Positions 12,296 to 22,160 of a stretch of 64,000 nucleotides of DNA are shown in pieces. The position numbers were made by a program, and so were the translations under genes. The stretch is taken from assembly GCA_029783825.1 (NCBI GenBank), contig JAREIK010016265.1:62001-126000 (forward strand), given 5' to 3'. Origin of the DNA: Sapria himalayana (lineage: Eukaryota; Streptophyta; Magnoliopsida; Malpighiales; Rafflesiaceae). The number at the start of each line of letters is the position of its first letter. The stretch's first letter is position 1. The notes beneath the pieces were generated by a model that saw only the letters and a list, made by a program, of their open reading frames with translations, was not told the origin of the DNA and made no database searches.

Positions 12296-12899
12296 GATTG
12301 ACAAATCTCTTTAGGTGATTCGTGTCATCTATATTTTTATATGTATATATTTTTTTAACAATATGTATATTGTAATTTTTCTTCATCGACACCTATAAAA
12401 TTTTTATTTTTTTATCATCTTAAAATAAATTCAAATAACTGAAATTATTATTTTATATTTTTTTGGGCATATGAGAAAATATAATTTTATAGGTGTTATT
12501 ATGATAATATCTAAATTAATGTTAATTTTATTATTATTATATTCACTATTTGTTATTAGTTAATATTTTGGTTAGTATGTGAAAATACTTAACTAATATT
12601 TATAAATAATTAAAAAAAATTTCTGGATTATGATACTATTAGATGTTAGCATAATCGCAATTCTGTAATTGGATATTAGAGCCGTAGTCCCATAGAGCTC
12701 TACAATCAATTTAAATATTTAATATTCAATATATATTTAATCTATAGAACTGAGAATGAAAGGGCATGGATATATAACTGAGGATGAAAAATTTTAAATA
12801 TTTAATCTATATTTAAACTTTTTATTAAAAAATTATATTTTTTTATTTTTTATTTTTTTATTTTTTGATTTTTTTGATTTTTTTAATATATAAAAGGGC

Positions 12900-14156
12900 A
12901 TAAACTCTACAATCATTGAATTTCTGTCCCCCTAGCCACTGGAGTGAAGTTTAATGGCACATCCTGAATTTTTGAAGCCCAGGCAGGCCATTTTTGCTCT
13001 GCATGACACAACATGGTTGATCCATCTGGGTCGTGTCTCGCCACTATGACTTAATGGGAACTTGGCCCAACATGGCTTTCTAGCTGGTTGCAGCAATTTA
13101 CGGGGCCAAGCCATGCCATGGGGTTTTATCTGCTTAAAACCAGCACGAACAGGGAGGCATGAAAACTTGCCTGGCTCCTTCCACGACTAACCTAGGCCAA
13201 CTTGGACTAGATTAGAATCATTTTTAGGTCGATGGAAAATTTAAAATAATAATTTTTTTAAATTTTATATTATATTTTAATAGACAAAAATCTAACAGCT
13301 ATTGGATTTATGTCCAAGTTAACCTGTCATTTAAAAAAAAAAATGAAATTGAGTGGGCGTAGAGGTGTCAAACGGGCCGGGCCGGCCCGGCACGAGGCAC
13401 GGCACGGTTCGGCCGTGCCTGGGCCGGCCCGGCACGATAAAAAAACGTGCCCGGGCCCGTGCCGGGCCCGGCCGAACAAACCACGTGCCGGGCCGTGCCC
13501 GGCACGAGCCGTGCCGTGCCTGGCACGAGCCTAGCCGTGCCTGGCCCGGCACGGCTCGTGCCTTGGCACGGCACGTCGGCCCGCGTGCCTGAGTCGTGAC
13601 TCGTGAGTCGCGAGTCACGACTCACGAGTCACGACTCACGGTCACGACTCACTGAGTCGTGACTCGTGACCCAACCGGGCCCCGCCCCCGGTAAAAAGAC
13701 CGCGGGTCGGGTCCAAACAGACCCGACCCGCCCCGCCCCGTTTGCCCTGCCTTGCCGTGCGCCCGTGCCCGAGCGGGCCGGCATGGCACGGCACGGCCTT
13801 GCCGTGCCCACGGGCCGTGCCGTGCCCGAATTTAAAAAACCGTGCCGTGCCGGGCACGGCACGGTACAGTGACCGTGCCGTGCCCGGCACGGCACGGCAG
13901 CACGGCTGGGCACGTGAAAAACGGGCCGTGCCGTGCTGGGCCGGCCCGTTTGACACCTCTAAGTGGGCGGGTGCTTATGTTTTAGAACGTTTCCATCGGG
14001 CTTTAGACTGTGTTGAGGTTGGTCCATGGAAGATTATTGGGCTAACATCCATGAATTGTGGTATGGGCCAATACCTGCCTGGCCCATGCACGATTCTGGA
14101 CTGTCTATAGCCTCGTGCTGTTGGACTTGGGCCGTCGGACCCACTTGACGCCTATA
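12900..14156. mobile_element. Probable older hAT element split by the 13360-13961 insertion
   Basis: The stretch 12920-13210 has family 1 subterminal texture (ctagccactggag, like ctagccattggag in copy A at 3601). The stretch 13970-14156 is GC-enriched and ends cacttgacgcctata, a decayed family 1 right terminus. The short element at 13360 sits between the two. I infer a nested insertion. The left boundary and target duplication of the outer element were not found. Confidence 0.45.
13360..13961. mobile_element. Short non-autonomous GC-rich hAT element with perfect ends
   Basis: The first 21 bases, beginning tagaggtgtcaaacgggcc, are exactly the reverse complement of the last 21 (13941-13961). 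A perfect 8-bp duplication, agtgggcg, flanks it at 13352-13359 and 13962-13969. The 602-bp body is extremely GC- and CpG-rich in an AT-rich neighbourhood and consists of GGCACG/CCGTGC words, a run of GAGTCGTGACTC-type palindromic repeats (about 13590-13675), and a hairpin gcgggtcgggtc/gacccgacccgc (13702-13731, 6-nt loop). Overlapping open frames are a by-product of GC content. It looks the youngest family 1 insertion in the window. Confidence 0.93.
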
Positions 14157-14318
14157 CGTATTAATGTAGAAAATTTATCAATAATTTTTAGGTTTGAAAA
14201 TTATCAACTTGCTAGGTGATTAGTATCTTAGTCAAAAATGAACAAACCTATGGGACCATGTTCTAATGGCTCTTTTGAATCGTTTCTTGTTGGTTACTGT
14301 TTCATCTCTTTCATCCAG

Positions 14319-14408
14319 GGTGTTCTACACTGGGTTGCTGCCCCATCCCCTAGAATTGATCCTTTTAACGTGGAAGTCAGATTGTTTGACAAGTTATTTA
14401 ATTCTGAT
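14319..14408 (+). CDS. GlnRS: Glutaminyl-tRNA synthetase exon (anticodon-binding region), partial gene
   Basis: This is a 30-codon exon preceded by a pyrimidine tract and acceptor (ttcatccag) and followed by a consensus donor (gtaagt). It encodes GVLHWVAAPSP and VEVRLFDKLFNSD, the highly conserved block in the C-terminal anticodon-binding beta-barrel domain of eukaryotic cytosolic GlnRS. That enzyme charges tRNA-Gln with glutamine. It splices in phase 0 to the exon at 14635. Some residues differ from the usual plant consensus (AAPSPRIDPFN where EPSPG...P(L/I)K is typical), so the copy may be relaxed. Upstream exons were not found between 1 and 14318, where hAT elements dominate. Confidence 0.85.
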
Positions 14409-14634
14409 GTAAGTATTTCCTTTTATTTATTTTTTATTTTATTTTATTTTTATTTTTGTTTTTGTTTTTGTTTTTTTATTTCATTTTTATCTTTTTTTTT
14501 ATTTTTATTTTTTTGCTTTTTTATTTTTATTTTTTTGCTTTTTTATTTTATTTTTATCTTTTTTTTTTAACTTATTATTTTTAACTTATTATTTTTAAAT
14601 TGTTTTACTTATATATATATATATATATATTCAG
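14409..14634 (+). other. GlnRS intron
   Basis: A 226-bp intron with donor gtaagt and acceptor atattcag. It is filled by a T-rich (TTTTATTTTTG-like) tract and ends in a (TA)n run at about 14611-14630 just before the acceptor. Such T-rich composition is normal for plant introns. Confidence 0.75.
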
Positions 14635-14764
14635 AATCCTGCAGAACTGGATGATTGGATCAATGATCTGAACGCACAATCGAAGGTGGTCCTCTCTGGC
14701 GCAGTTGCAGTGCCATCAGTTAAAAATGCTGCTATAGGGGAAGTGTTTCAGTTTGAACGACTCG
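14635..14764 (+). CDS. GlnRS: Glutaminyl-tRNA synthetase exon, penultimate, partial gene
   Basis: Starts NPAELDDWINDLN and ends FQFERLG, both diagnostic of the C-terminal GlnRS barrel. The family order is FDKLFNSENPAEL, then ISGAYAVPS, then FQFERLGYFAVD. Here the middle reads LSGAVAVPSVKNAA. The exon ends at base 14764 before gtacat, splitting the glycine codon of ERLG in phase 1. In-frame read-through adds a short unrelated tail and stops at TGA 14818-14820. The expected last exon, carrying FNRTVTL, was not seen downstream on the plus strand. The 74 codons of these two exons contain no stop or frameshift, so either the gene is live with a distant last exon or this is a fragment. Confidence 0.85.
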
Positions 14765-14820
14765 GTACATACTACTTGCGCATTGGTCATCTTCTGCTTT
14801 TATGTTTTTTCATTGAGTGA

Positions 14821-15242
14821 AAAAGAATACACATGCGAATACAACAATTCCTCTCAAAACACCAAGTTTGTATATTATACTCAAATTTTTATTTTTGATG
14901 AATTCAAAATCTAAAAATATATATTATTGTTCCAAAACAAAATTTTGGTTTGCAATATATATGATTATTTGTGTGCATAAATCTTTAAATGCACTAGCAA
15001 TTCATTATAGTTGCTATAATTCAAACTTATATTTTCTAAGATTTCAAAAGCAACTACTATAAATCAATGTTGCAAAACATTTTTTTGGTTAGCATTCAGC
15101 AAATACATGTTTTTTCATTTAGTATTTATCATATCATTTTGAACTAGTATTTTAAATAATGAAATGTTTTTAGAAACATGTTTGTTTATTGTGAAAAAAA
15201 TTCAACTATTATTTGAATATAAATCTAATAAAACTGATTTAA
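14821..15242. other. AT-rich spacer after GlnRS exon
   Basis: Possibly intron of GlnRS. An 81-codon ORF (14817-15062) has no recognisable similarity. No other feature was seen. Confidence 0.25.
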
Positions 15243-15550
15243 ATATATCCAAAAAGAGTATCCAAGCATTAGTTTCTCAAAACCAACAAGTGCCATCACA
15301 TCAAACTTCCCAATCATAACATTAGCAATCTTAACGAAACTTGAAATAATGAAAATATTATAAGTCTCAATAGAAAAAAATAAAGTAGTAGTTTCGGAAT
15401 AGAAAATATATCCAAAAAGAGCATCCAAGCATTAGTTTCTCAAAACCAACAAGTGCCAGCACATCAAACTTCCCAATAATAACATTAGCAATCTTAACGA
15501 AACTTGAAAGAATGAAAATATTACAAGTCTCAATAGAAAAAAAAAAACAA
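15243..15550. repeat. Tandem duplication, 163-bp period
   Basis: Two copies, starting at 15243 and 15406 with atatatccaaaaagag, run through cattagtttctcaaaacc and taacattagcaatcttaacg to caatagaaaaaa. They differ at only a handful of positions, so the duplication is fairly recent. Both copies give an open minus-strand frame sharing SSFVKIAN and LVGFEKLMLG, which I do not recognise as a known family. Confidence 0.85.
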
Positions 15551-16040
15551 ATGAACAACCACATCCAATTCAATAAAATAGATCTTCCTCTTTTGGGCAT
15601 CACGAACATGAAACATAAGCTGTGAGACAAGAAGGCTGGCAGCTACAAATTCTATAACTAACAAAGACTCATTAGAAGCTTACCCCTAGGCCCAAAAAAT
15701 GAAAAATAAATTTTCAAAATTACTTACCATATTTTGTGATTTTATGGTTATGCGCTTGATGTATTAGTATATTGGTACAACACAAGATCACATTATCAGA
15801 TCAGAATGAATAAAAATTGTTTTTTTTAATATTTTATATTATGATATTTGCTCATACTTTTTTATAAATTTTCTTATTTCAATTAACACTTTGAGACACA
15901 ACAACACACCAATAATTAGATACCAAATTATTAATTTGACAACTCATTTTTCACATATTTTATTAATTTTTATGTCCGTTATTGTCTTAGGTACCAAATT
16001 ATTAATTAGATACCAATATTTCTCTAAGGTGACGCTCACA

Positions 16041-16044
<4 letters not shown>

Positions 16045-16075
<31 letters not shown>
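16045..16075 (+). repeat. (CA)n microsatellite
   Basis: An uninterrupted CA run of about 15 units, preceded by cacacgcg. A likely length-variable locus. Confidence 0.95.
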
Positions 16076-16078
<3 letters not shown>

Positions 16079-16439
16079 TAGGGAATGCTCCAAATATTAG
16101 GCCAGTACAAAACCAATAAATAGTGCCAAGTAAAAAAATATGAAAATATAATCTTTATATCTAAAAGCAAAACATATAAAAATATGAATGATATGAACTC
16201 ATTTTTGTTGTAGGCGCTTTACCATGGTACCAAACATATAAAACATAAAACATATCTGAAAACTAATATGACACAACTCTACTATTTGCATAAATTACCA
16301 TATATACCTCATAATTTGCATAAAAAAAATTCAATTCACACCAAGTTGATGATAAATTACCATGAGGGGCTGCTAATGATAATAAAATCCCAGCATAAAC
16401 TATTTTAATTTACGAGTACAAGAGCATACAAATAATTAA

Positions 16440-16920
16440 CTTTGCATGTTTGCATAAAAATTTTAGCCACACAAGTCTTCATAATGAATATTTACCTGTA
16501 ATTAGTAACAACATTATTTAAAAGGCAAAATACAAATTCTCATGTTCTACTAGAGGAAAATAAGTTTCTCATATTCACCATTCAGATAAAACAAGATGAA
16601 AAGGGATACGGGGATAACATTGTTATTTCTTACAAAAAATATTTGACAAATCAAGATATATTAAATTATTTGTAGGATCCTCTAACATTACAAAAGATTG
16701 ATCAACGATTTGAATGGAATATCCTCTCTCTGTGCATACCATGGAGTATTACTACCCAGACTTAATAAATTCGACCAAAAACAAATATTAATTAGGACAA
16801 ATCAATAAGTAAAGGAATTCCCGCATTATAAATTCCTCAGCTCTCAAGTACTCAGTATCTTGCGACACTTCATGAAAAACAAAAAAAAAATACATGCTAA
16901 AATCTTCTAATGATATAAGA
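16440..16920 (-). mobile_element. Ty1/copia relic, duplicated segment 1
   Basis: Shares an ordered series of words with 17820-18360: ttagccac, agtcttca, aatatttac, tactaattct-like text, attgatcaacgatttgaatg against ctgatcaacaatttgaatg, attactaccca, and cctcagc. The opening portion reads on the minus strand like the copia segment upstream of reverse transcriptase. The whole block is a diverged, roughly 480-bp direct repeat. Confidence 0.5.
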
Positions 16921-16929
16921 TAGGAATGT

Positions 16930-17138
16930 CATTATTGAGCACTAGCCCAATACACGGGAGCATCTACGAGAGCACTAGCACAACTCAAAACATCATATGT
17001 GGTACCCCATTCATAAGACAGCAATTTCATTATAGAGCACTAGCCCAATACATGGGAGCATCTACGAGAGCACTAGCACAACTCAAATCATCACATGTGA
17101 TACACCATTCATAAGACATCAATTTCATTATAGAGGAG
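16930..17138. repeat. Tandem duplication, 98-bp period
   Basis: Copies at 16930-17027 and 17028-17125, with a partial third starting at 17126. The shared core includes gagcactagcccaatac and gggagcatctacgagagc. Nearly identical copies imply recent origin. Confidence 0.9.
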
Positions 17139-17139
17139 T

Positions 17140-17819
17140 GCCCATTGTAAAATAAGTGTATTCCTAGTAGTTTCATTAAACATAAATACATGTACCCATT
17201 CATTTATAAAAAAAAAATGAGATGGATTAACTCTCTTATCACAATTTCACAACATGGTAGCAAATACATTCTATAGTGGCTTACTACCACTACTTTGGAA
17301 AAACATTTTGGCCCCCAAGCTCAAATATTTTTTTCTTTTTTTTTTTTTTTGGCTATTCACTTTCATGGACAATGAAGTGACATTCTTGGTAAACTAAATT
17401 GAGTTGGGTTGACCTAGATGGAATGGACGAAATTAAAAAGGTACTATTTGTCTTATATTTTTCTTTTTCAGCAAGAAAATGGGTAAGCCACTTGGTTGAC
17501 ATTGAACACATGAGATTCCACAATGAAAGTTGGATCCGATGGCATTTACTCCATGTTCCACATCAATTATGAATAAGTTTAAGGGATATTTAAGACATCC
17601 AATTGTATGACTATTTCTAGGCAGCTTGGTTCTCACACATGTAAGAAAGTTTGAGAATAACATCATTATATTCTTTCAATATTTATCACTCAAATGAATA
17701 CATTACTCATATGCTTGACTATAGACTGATGAAGACAAATTTAATCATAACATGAAAAAAAAAATTAAACAAAAAAAATAAACAAAAAGAAAAAAAAAAT
17801 CATAACATCATATTGATAA
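17140..17819. other. Spacer, nothing recognised
   Basis: AT-rich stretch with a T/A-rich low-complexity zone near 17335 and 17758-17800. A 77-codon minus ORF (17433-17666) is unassigned. No RNA gene was seen. Confidence 0.25.
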
Positions 17820-18360
17820 TTCACTTTATATGTTTGTATAAAATGTTTAGCCACCAATCAGGTTATAAGCCTATCTATCTTTCGTCACAACTAGTCTTCA
17901 ATATAAATATTTATCTGCAAGTGACAACTAACTTTTTTAAAAATACCAAATACTAATTCTTATGTTTTACTATTAGAAAATAAATTTTTCATAAAAACTA
18001 TAAATTATTATAAGATAAAAAAAGTTTGGGGTCAAACAAAATGAAATGATGCTTTGAATAACTGTTATTTCTCATAAAGCATAATCAGAAAAAGAAGGTA
18101 GTTTAAATCAGATCATCCGACTTGCCAAAAGACTGATCAACAATTTGAATGAATCTCTTTCTGTACTTGAGAAGAGAGGTGTCTAGCCTCACATTCTCAT
18201 TACTACCCAAATTCAATAAATTTAACCAAACAAGAACATCAATTAAGAAAAATCAATAAAATAAAGAACTTTATTAGGAAATCCTCAGCACTCAGGGACT
18301 CGATGTCTTGTGACGCTGCTAGAAAAAGAAAAAAAAAACAAATATAAAATCTTCTAAAAT
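17820..18360 (-). mobile_element. Ty1/copia relic, duplicated segment 2
   Basis: Diverged direct repeat of 16440-16920. The minus-strand reading of 17860-17960 gives a V-C-R-W/I-F-like stretch followed by a basic ERxxRL-type stretch. This is the junction of copia pol just upstream of the reverse transcriptase catalytic region. It is degenerate throughout. Confidence 0.5.
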
Positions 18361-18565
18361 ATAATTCATCAGCCTTGAAGGATACAAAGGAGAGAGATAT
18401 AAACCATCAAGATAATGTGAGGCTAGACACATCTCTTCTCAAATAATAAAAAATAATGCATATGAGCCATCTTGCTTATAACCAAGAAGAGTGTTATCAA
18501 AAATATTTTGATCATCCAAAATATCAATAAGAAATAATATTATATTAGCATTGAGTTGTCTAGCA

Positions 18566-18566
<1 letters not shown>

Positions 18567-18599
<33 letters not shown>

Positions 18600-18600
18600 T
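18567..18600 (+). repeat. (AAT)n microsatellite
   Basis: About 11 uninterrupted ATA/AAT units. Confidence 0.95.
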
Positions 18601-18925
18601 AATCAAATATTTAAGAATATATTAAGCATGATATAAAAATAAACTATTAAAATCAATATCATAGTAATTAAGAGTCCTAAATATTTTATTATTAATTATA
18701 TCAATAATAACACAAGTAATAAATGTAGAAAATATAATAAATAACAAATAGTTATTGTTGCAATCTACTTATTTATATTATTTTTATGTTATTTTAAATA
18801 TTTTGATGAAAGTATTAAACTTATAGAGTATCTCAATTCATTTGCTAATTTTTTAAGAAAATACTTGTATGATGTTATTTATCATGTAATATTGCATTCT
18901 TTAATATCTACAATAATTCATAATA

Positions 18926-18937
18926 AGTTATCAGAGC
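18926..18937 (+). other. Primer-binding-site-like motif, plus orientation
   Basis: agttatcagagc matches the plant Ty1/copia primer site TGGTATCAGAGC (complement of initiator Met tRNA) at 10 of 12 positions and is followed by gat. It may mark the 5' end of the plus-strand copia relic that closes near 19910. Confidence 0.45.
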
Positions 18938-19320
18938 GATACCTTACCGAAAAATAAACCCTACAATATGAGTGGATAAGGCCTAAAAAACCTTAAAACT
19001 TACTATGAGCTAACAATAATAATATACATCATAAAAATTAATATTTGGCATCATCAAGATAAATATATTGAATATTTACATATATGTGTGAGTCGATATA
19101 TGTACATATTCAAGGAGATGATGTTATCTTTATGCAGTCGATCACAAATATGTACATATGCAATTAATATTCAATATTATAATGAATATAGAAAATGAGA
19201 TAATGTTATCTTTGTACTTTTCACATATATGCATGAATATGTACATATATGTATACATATGTATATACCTATATTCATACCTATACATATACACACAAGT
19301 ACATCTACACATACACACAC

Positions 19321-19363
<43 letters not shown>

Positions 19364-19910
19364 TTATTAAAATTTTATTATTTTATTTAAGAATTTTGTA
19401 TACGTTTTTTTGTTGGAAAACACTAATTGAATTTTATTTTTATGGAAGATATATTTTAATTGTTTGTATTTCATTAATATAAATTATAAAAGAATTATAA
19501 ATAATATTTTTTAAAATATATAACTTTTATATATATATTAGGTTAAATATACATCAAAAAAAGTTCATGCCTTTATTACATCTTTTGTCTCAAGGCTCCA
19601 AATAACTTTTGTGCTTCAGTGTGTCTTATGTCTCACATAACTATGACTTGCATAAGTAATTAAAGGTACTCATCATTATCTCAAACTAACAAATAATCAG
19701 ACAATAAGACATATAACATACAATCCACTATTTTGAGCAAATGAATAGCATAACAATAAATTACTTATTTCTTATTGAGAAAATCTTGGATACAACTATT
19801 ACAATAATTTAAATTTCAATTGAAGATCAACCAGCCGATATATTTATTAAGGCATAAATGAGACCTCAACTAACTTCTCTTTCTTTCAAACTTGGCATTC
19901 TATATATCTA
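18938..19910 (+). mobile_element. Ty1/copia relic, plus strand, with RNase H tail
   Basis: The minus-strand frames hold nothing, but on the plus strand 19690-19905 shows a decayed RNase H end, including IEDQPADIFIKA (about 19817-19855). This is the copia motif that precedes the polypurine tract. Only about 1 kb separates the primer-like site (18926) from this end, so most of gag and pol is deleted. A long (TA)n run (19323-19359) lies in between. Confidence 0.6.
19323..19359 (+). repeat. (TA)n microsatellite
   Basis: About 18 uninterrupted TA units. Confidence 0.95.
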
Positions 19911-20645
19911 CAACCTATTTTTATGTGGAATATTGCAATTTTATTTTAATATTTTTGTCTTTATGTTTTGTGACGGGAGTACCCAACATGGGGGTTTCGA
20001 TATGTATTTTTCAGTTATATTTTAAGTCTTTAGGTTTCCCTTATATTTCATTAAGTTATTTAGTTAGATTTTTTATGGACTTTGTCTTGAGAAATTATAT
20101 CTCAATAAAGTCATCATATAGAGATCAGATTACGGAGGGTGAACCAACATAATCACTTTTTGACTCAGATACAAATCTTTCTTCATATTATTTTCTCCTT
20201 ATAAATTTTAATGGACAAAAAATCATAAAAATTATCAAGATATTTAATTATTATAAATTACATACTTATATTTACTTATTTCATAAACTTTTCATCACAA
20301 ATTTATATGAAAAAAGTTATTTGCACAAATTACTATGTAAAGAAAATACTCATCTTAAAATCACTTTCAAATAACATGAGCATTCACAACTTGTTAGTTT
20401 TCTAACTAGAGTTGGATATCACTCAGTAAAGATGTAAAAATTCATATAAAATATTATTATTTTGAAGGAATATATCTATTGAAAAACTAAATAAAAATAA
20501 TTATTTTTAGATTTAATATAAAAATAAAATATGAAGCTATGATCAAGTTGTTTTTCATAGTTAACATAATTCTATTTATTTAATTTTTTTTTGTAACTTG
20601 TTATTTTAATTCAACAAAGCTGAAACAAAAAGAACGTAACAATAA
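19911..20645. other. Downstream flank of the MBOAT gene
   Basis: AT-rich DNA between the plus-strand copia end and the MBOAT stop codon. An 86-codon plus ORF (19892-20152) is hydrophobic and unassigned. The region next to 20646 should contain the MBOAT 3' UTR on the minus strand. Confidence 0.3.
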
Positions 20646-20716
20646 TCAAATGCCAAAGCGAGCAACCTTTGTTCCAATATAAAATTTTAAGAGCATGAGG
20701 GCAAGCACTTCCATTC
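20646..20716 (-). CDS. MBOAT exon, last, with stop codon
   Basis: Acceptor ttacag precedes the exon on the minus strand. It begins by completing a glycine codon, then reads MEVLALMLLKFYIGTKVARF and ends in TGA at 20646-20648. The family C-terminus has the pattern G-x-P-x-L-G-G-x-F-x-T-F-Y-V-G-T-K-L-M-F, so FYIGTKV is a good match. The ALMLL stretch and the final residues have drifted. Confidence 0.75.
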
Positions 20717-20791
20717 CTGTAAGCATAATGCATCACCCAACAAAAATTTTCAGTTTATAAAGTATCAAAATTTACGGTTCAATATTATTAT

Positions 20792-20878
20792 CATCGATGA
20801 AATACAAGATTATAATTTATAATGTATCAAAAAATTAATTTCAGTTAGTCCGATAACATAACCAACAAGGTTCGCCAC
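20792..20878 (-). pseudogene. Degenerate duplicate of an MBOAT exon
   Basis: Second copy of the exon at 21054-21129, shifted by 251 bp. It keeps the acceptor (tgtttcag) and VANLVGYVIGLTEIN, then breaks down. Its position equivalent to the donor has lost the GT (atcgatg followed by ataata instead of gtaata). It is therefore unlikely to be spliced in and is better read as duplicated DNA. Confidence 0.8.
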
Positions 20879-21053
20879 CTGAAACAACCAAAATAGATGA
20901 AATACAAGATTATTGTCTATGTTCATATTATAATACAAATAAAAATACATCTTCTTTCATCCTTTCTCATTAATACCAAGATAACAAAAATAAATAATTA
21001 CTTTTGATGCTTTACTCATGAGTTAATAAATAATTACAGTTCAATATTATTAC

Positions 21054-21129
21054 CATCGACAGTAAAAAATTTGGAAAACAACCAATTAATGTCAGTTAGT
21101 CCAATAACATAACCAACAAGGTTTGCCAC
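21054..21129 (-). CDS. MBOAT exon (VANLVGYVIG segment)
   Basis: 76 bp, acceptor tgtttcag and donor gtaata. It encodes VANLVGYVIGLTDINWLF and SKFFTVD plus the first base of a glycine codon, and joins the exon at 20716 in phase 1. The homologous plant segment is a membrane-spanning stretch close to the C-terminus with NLVGYVIGPSG. It is intact here. Confidence 0.8.
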
Positions 21130-21653
21130 CTGAAACAACCAAAATAGATGAAATACAAGATTATTGTCCATGTTCAAATTATAATAAAAAAAAAATACAT
21201 CTTCTTTCATCCTTTCTCATTAATACCAAGATAACAAAAAATAAATAATTACTTTTGATGCTTTACTCATTAGTTAATAAATGATGAAAATAACTATAAT
21301 ATTCAAAAGATAAGAAGTATCTGATATTACTTTATTAGCGATTAATTCTCTATATTTCTCTCTAATAAATATCATAGTGAAAAAATTTTATGGATCTTTG
21401 TATAGATTCAATAATCAGCCTATATTATTGAATAATATGTAGTGTCATTAGTCTTAGTATCGAAAATAACTATCAACAACTCTATAAGATGATTGTCGGC
21501 TTGTACAAAGAGAAAACTCATTATAGATTACTATATATTTATTATAAACAAACTTGTCTTTTGAAAGAAATAAAAAAACATACTAATTTTTAGATTTAGT
21601 AGAAAAATAAAATATATTATGATGATCACATCTAAAAGTGAGAAATAGAAATC

Positions 21654-22160
21654 TCTAGACATATAACAATCTTACCTTAAAGCGACACTTGCAACAAATA
21701 AGTTTAATCAGATATTTGGTATGTATTACATTATACTTTCCCTATAATGCCTAAGATGACATTCAACCAAATTTTTATTTTAGTGACACTATCTCATAGA
21801 TGAAAGAATAATTAGATGTGAAAAATATCTTTCTTCATGGTGATCTTGATAACGAAGAGAATATGAAGTAGCCACCTTAGTTTTAAGATTTTCACCGTCA
21901 GCTACATTAATTGGTTAGCATATAATGATCTAGACAAATAATAATCTTGCCTTAAAGCAAGACTTGCGACAAAAAAGTTCAGTTAGATAATTGGTATGCA
22001 TTACATTATACAAACGCACTAATGTCTAAGATGACGTTTGACCAAATTCTTATTTTGGTGAAACTATATCATAGATGAAAGATAAAATATTTTGATGTGA
22101 AAAACATCATTCTTCATTATGATCTTGATGCATATAAAGTAGTCATCTGAGTTTTGAAAT
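21654..22160 (+). repeat. Tandem duplication of a copia RT block, about 275-bp period
   Basis: Copies start tctagacatataa (21654) and tctagacaaataa (21929). Both contain ccttaaagc, ggtatg.attacattatac, tcatagatgaaaga and gatgtgaaaaa...ttcttcat. They have diverged since duplication, mostly by substitutions and small indels. Confidence 0.8.

Larger units (their letters stand above)
20780..21290. repeat. Tandem duplication spanning an MBOAT exon, 251-bp period
   Basis: Two direct copies (about 20783-21036 and 21037-21290) share ttcaatattatta, gttagtcc, ataacataaccaacaagg, gaaacaaccaaaatagatg and acatcttctttcatcc. They include the whole VANLVG exon and part of the upstream intron. The copy nearer the exon's 5' side (21054-21129) is the cleaner one. 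Confidence 0.9.

Noticed and set aside
13310..13956. Several overlapping ORFs of 68-104 codons rich in Arg, Pro, Gly, Ala
   Set aside because: They lie inside the GC-rich 602-bp hAT element; low TA content removes stops in all frames and the peptides are translations of GGCACG repeats.
14238..14570. 110-codon ORF taken as a whole gene
   Set aside because: Only 14319-14408 is coding (GlnRS exon); the rest is flanking intron, ending in a T-rich Phe/Leu tract.
14635..14820. Reading GlnRS through to the TGA at 14818 as a true C-terminus
   Set aside because: The text after ERLG no longer matches the family and a GT lies at the conserved point, so splicing to a missing last exon is more likely.
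19158..19370. 70-codon ORF rich in Tyr and Ile
   Set aside because: Generated by ATATAC and TA microsatellite sequence.
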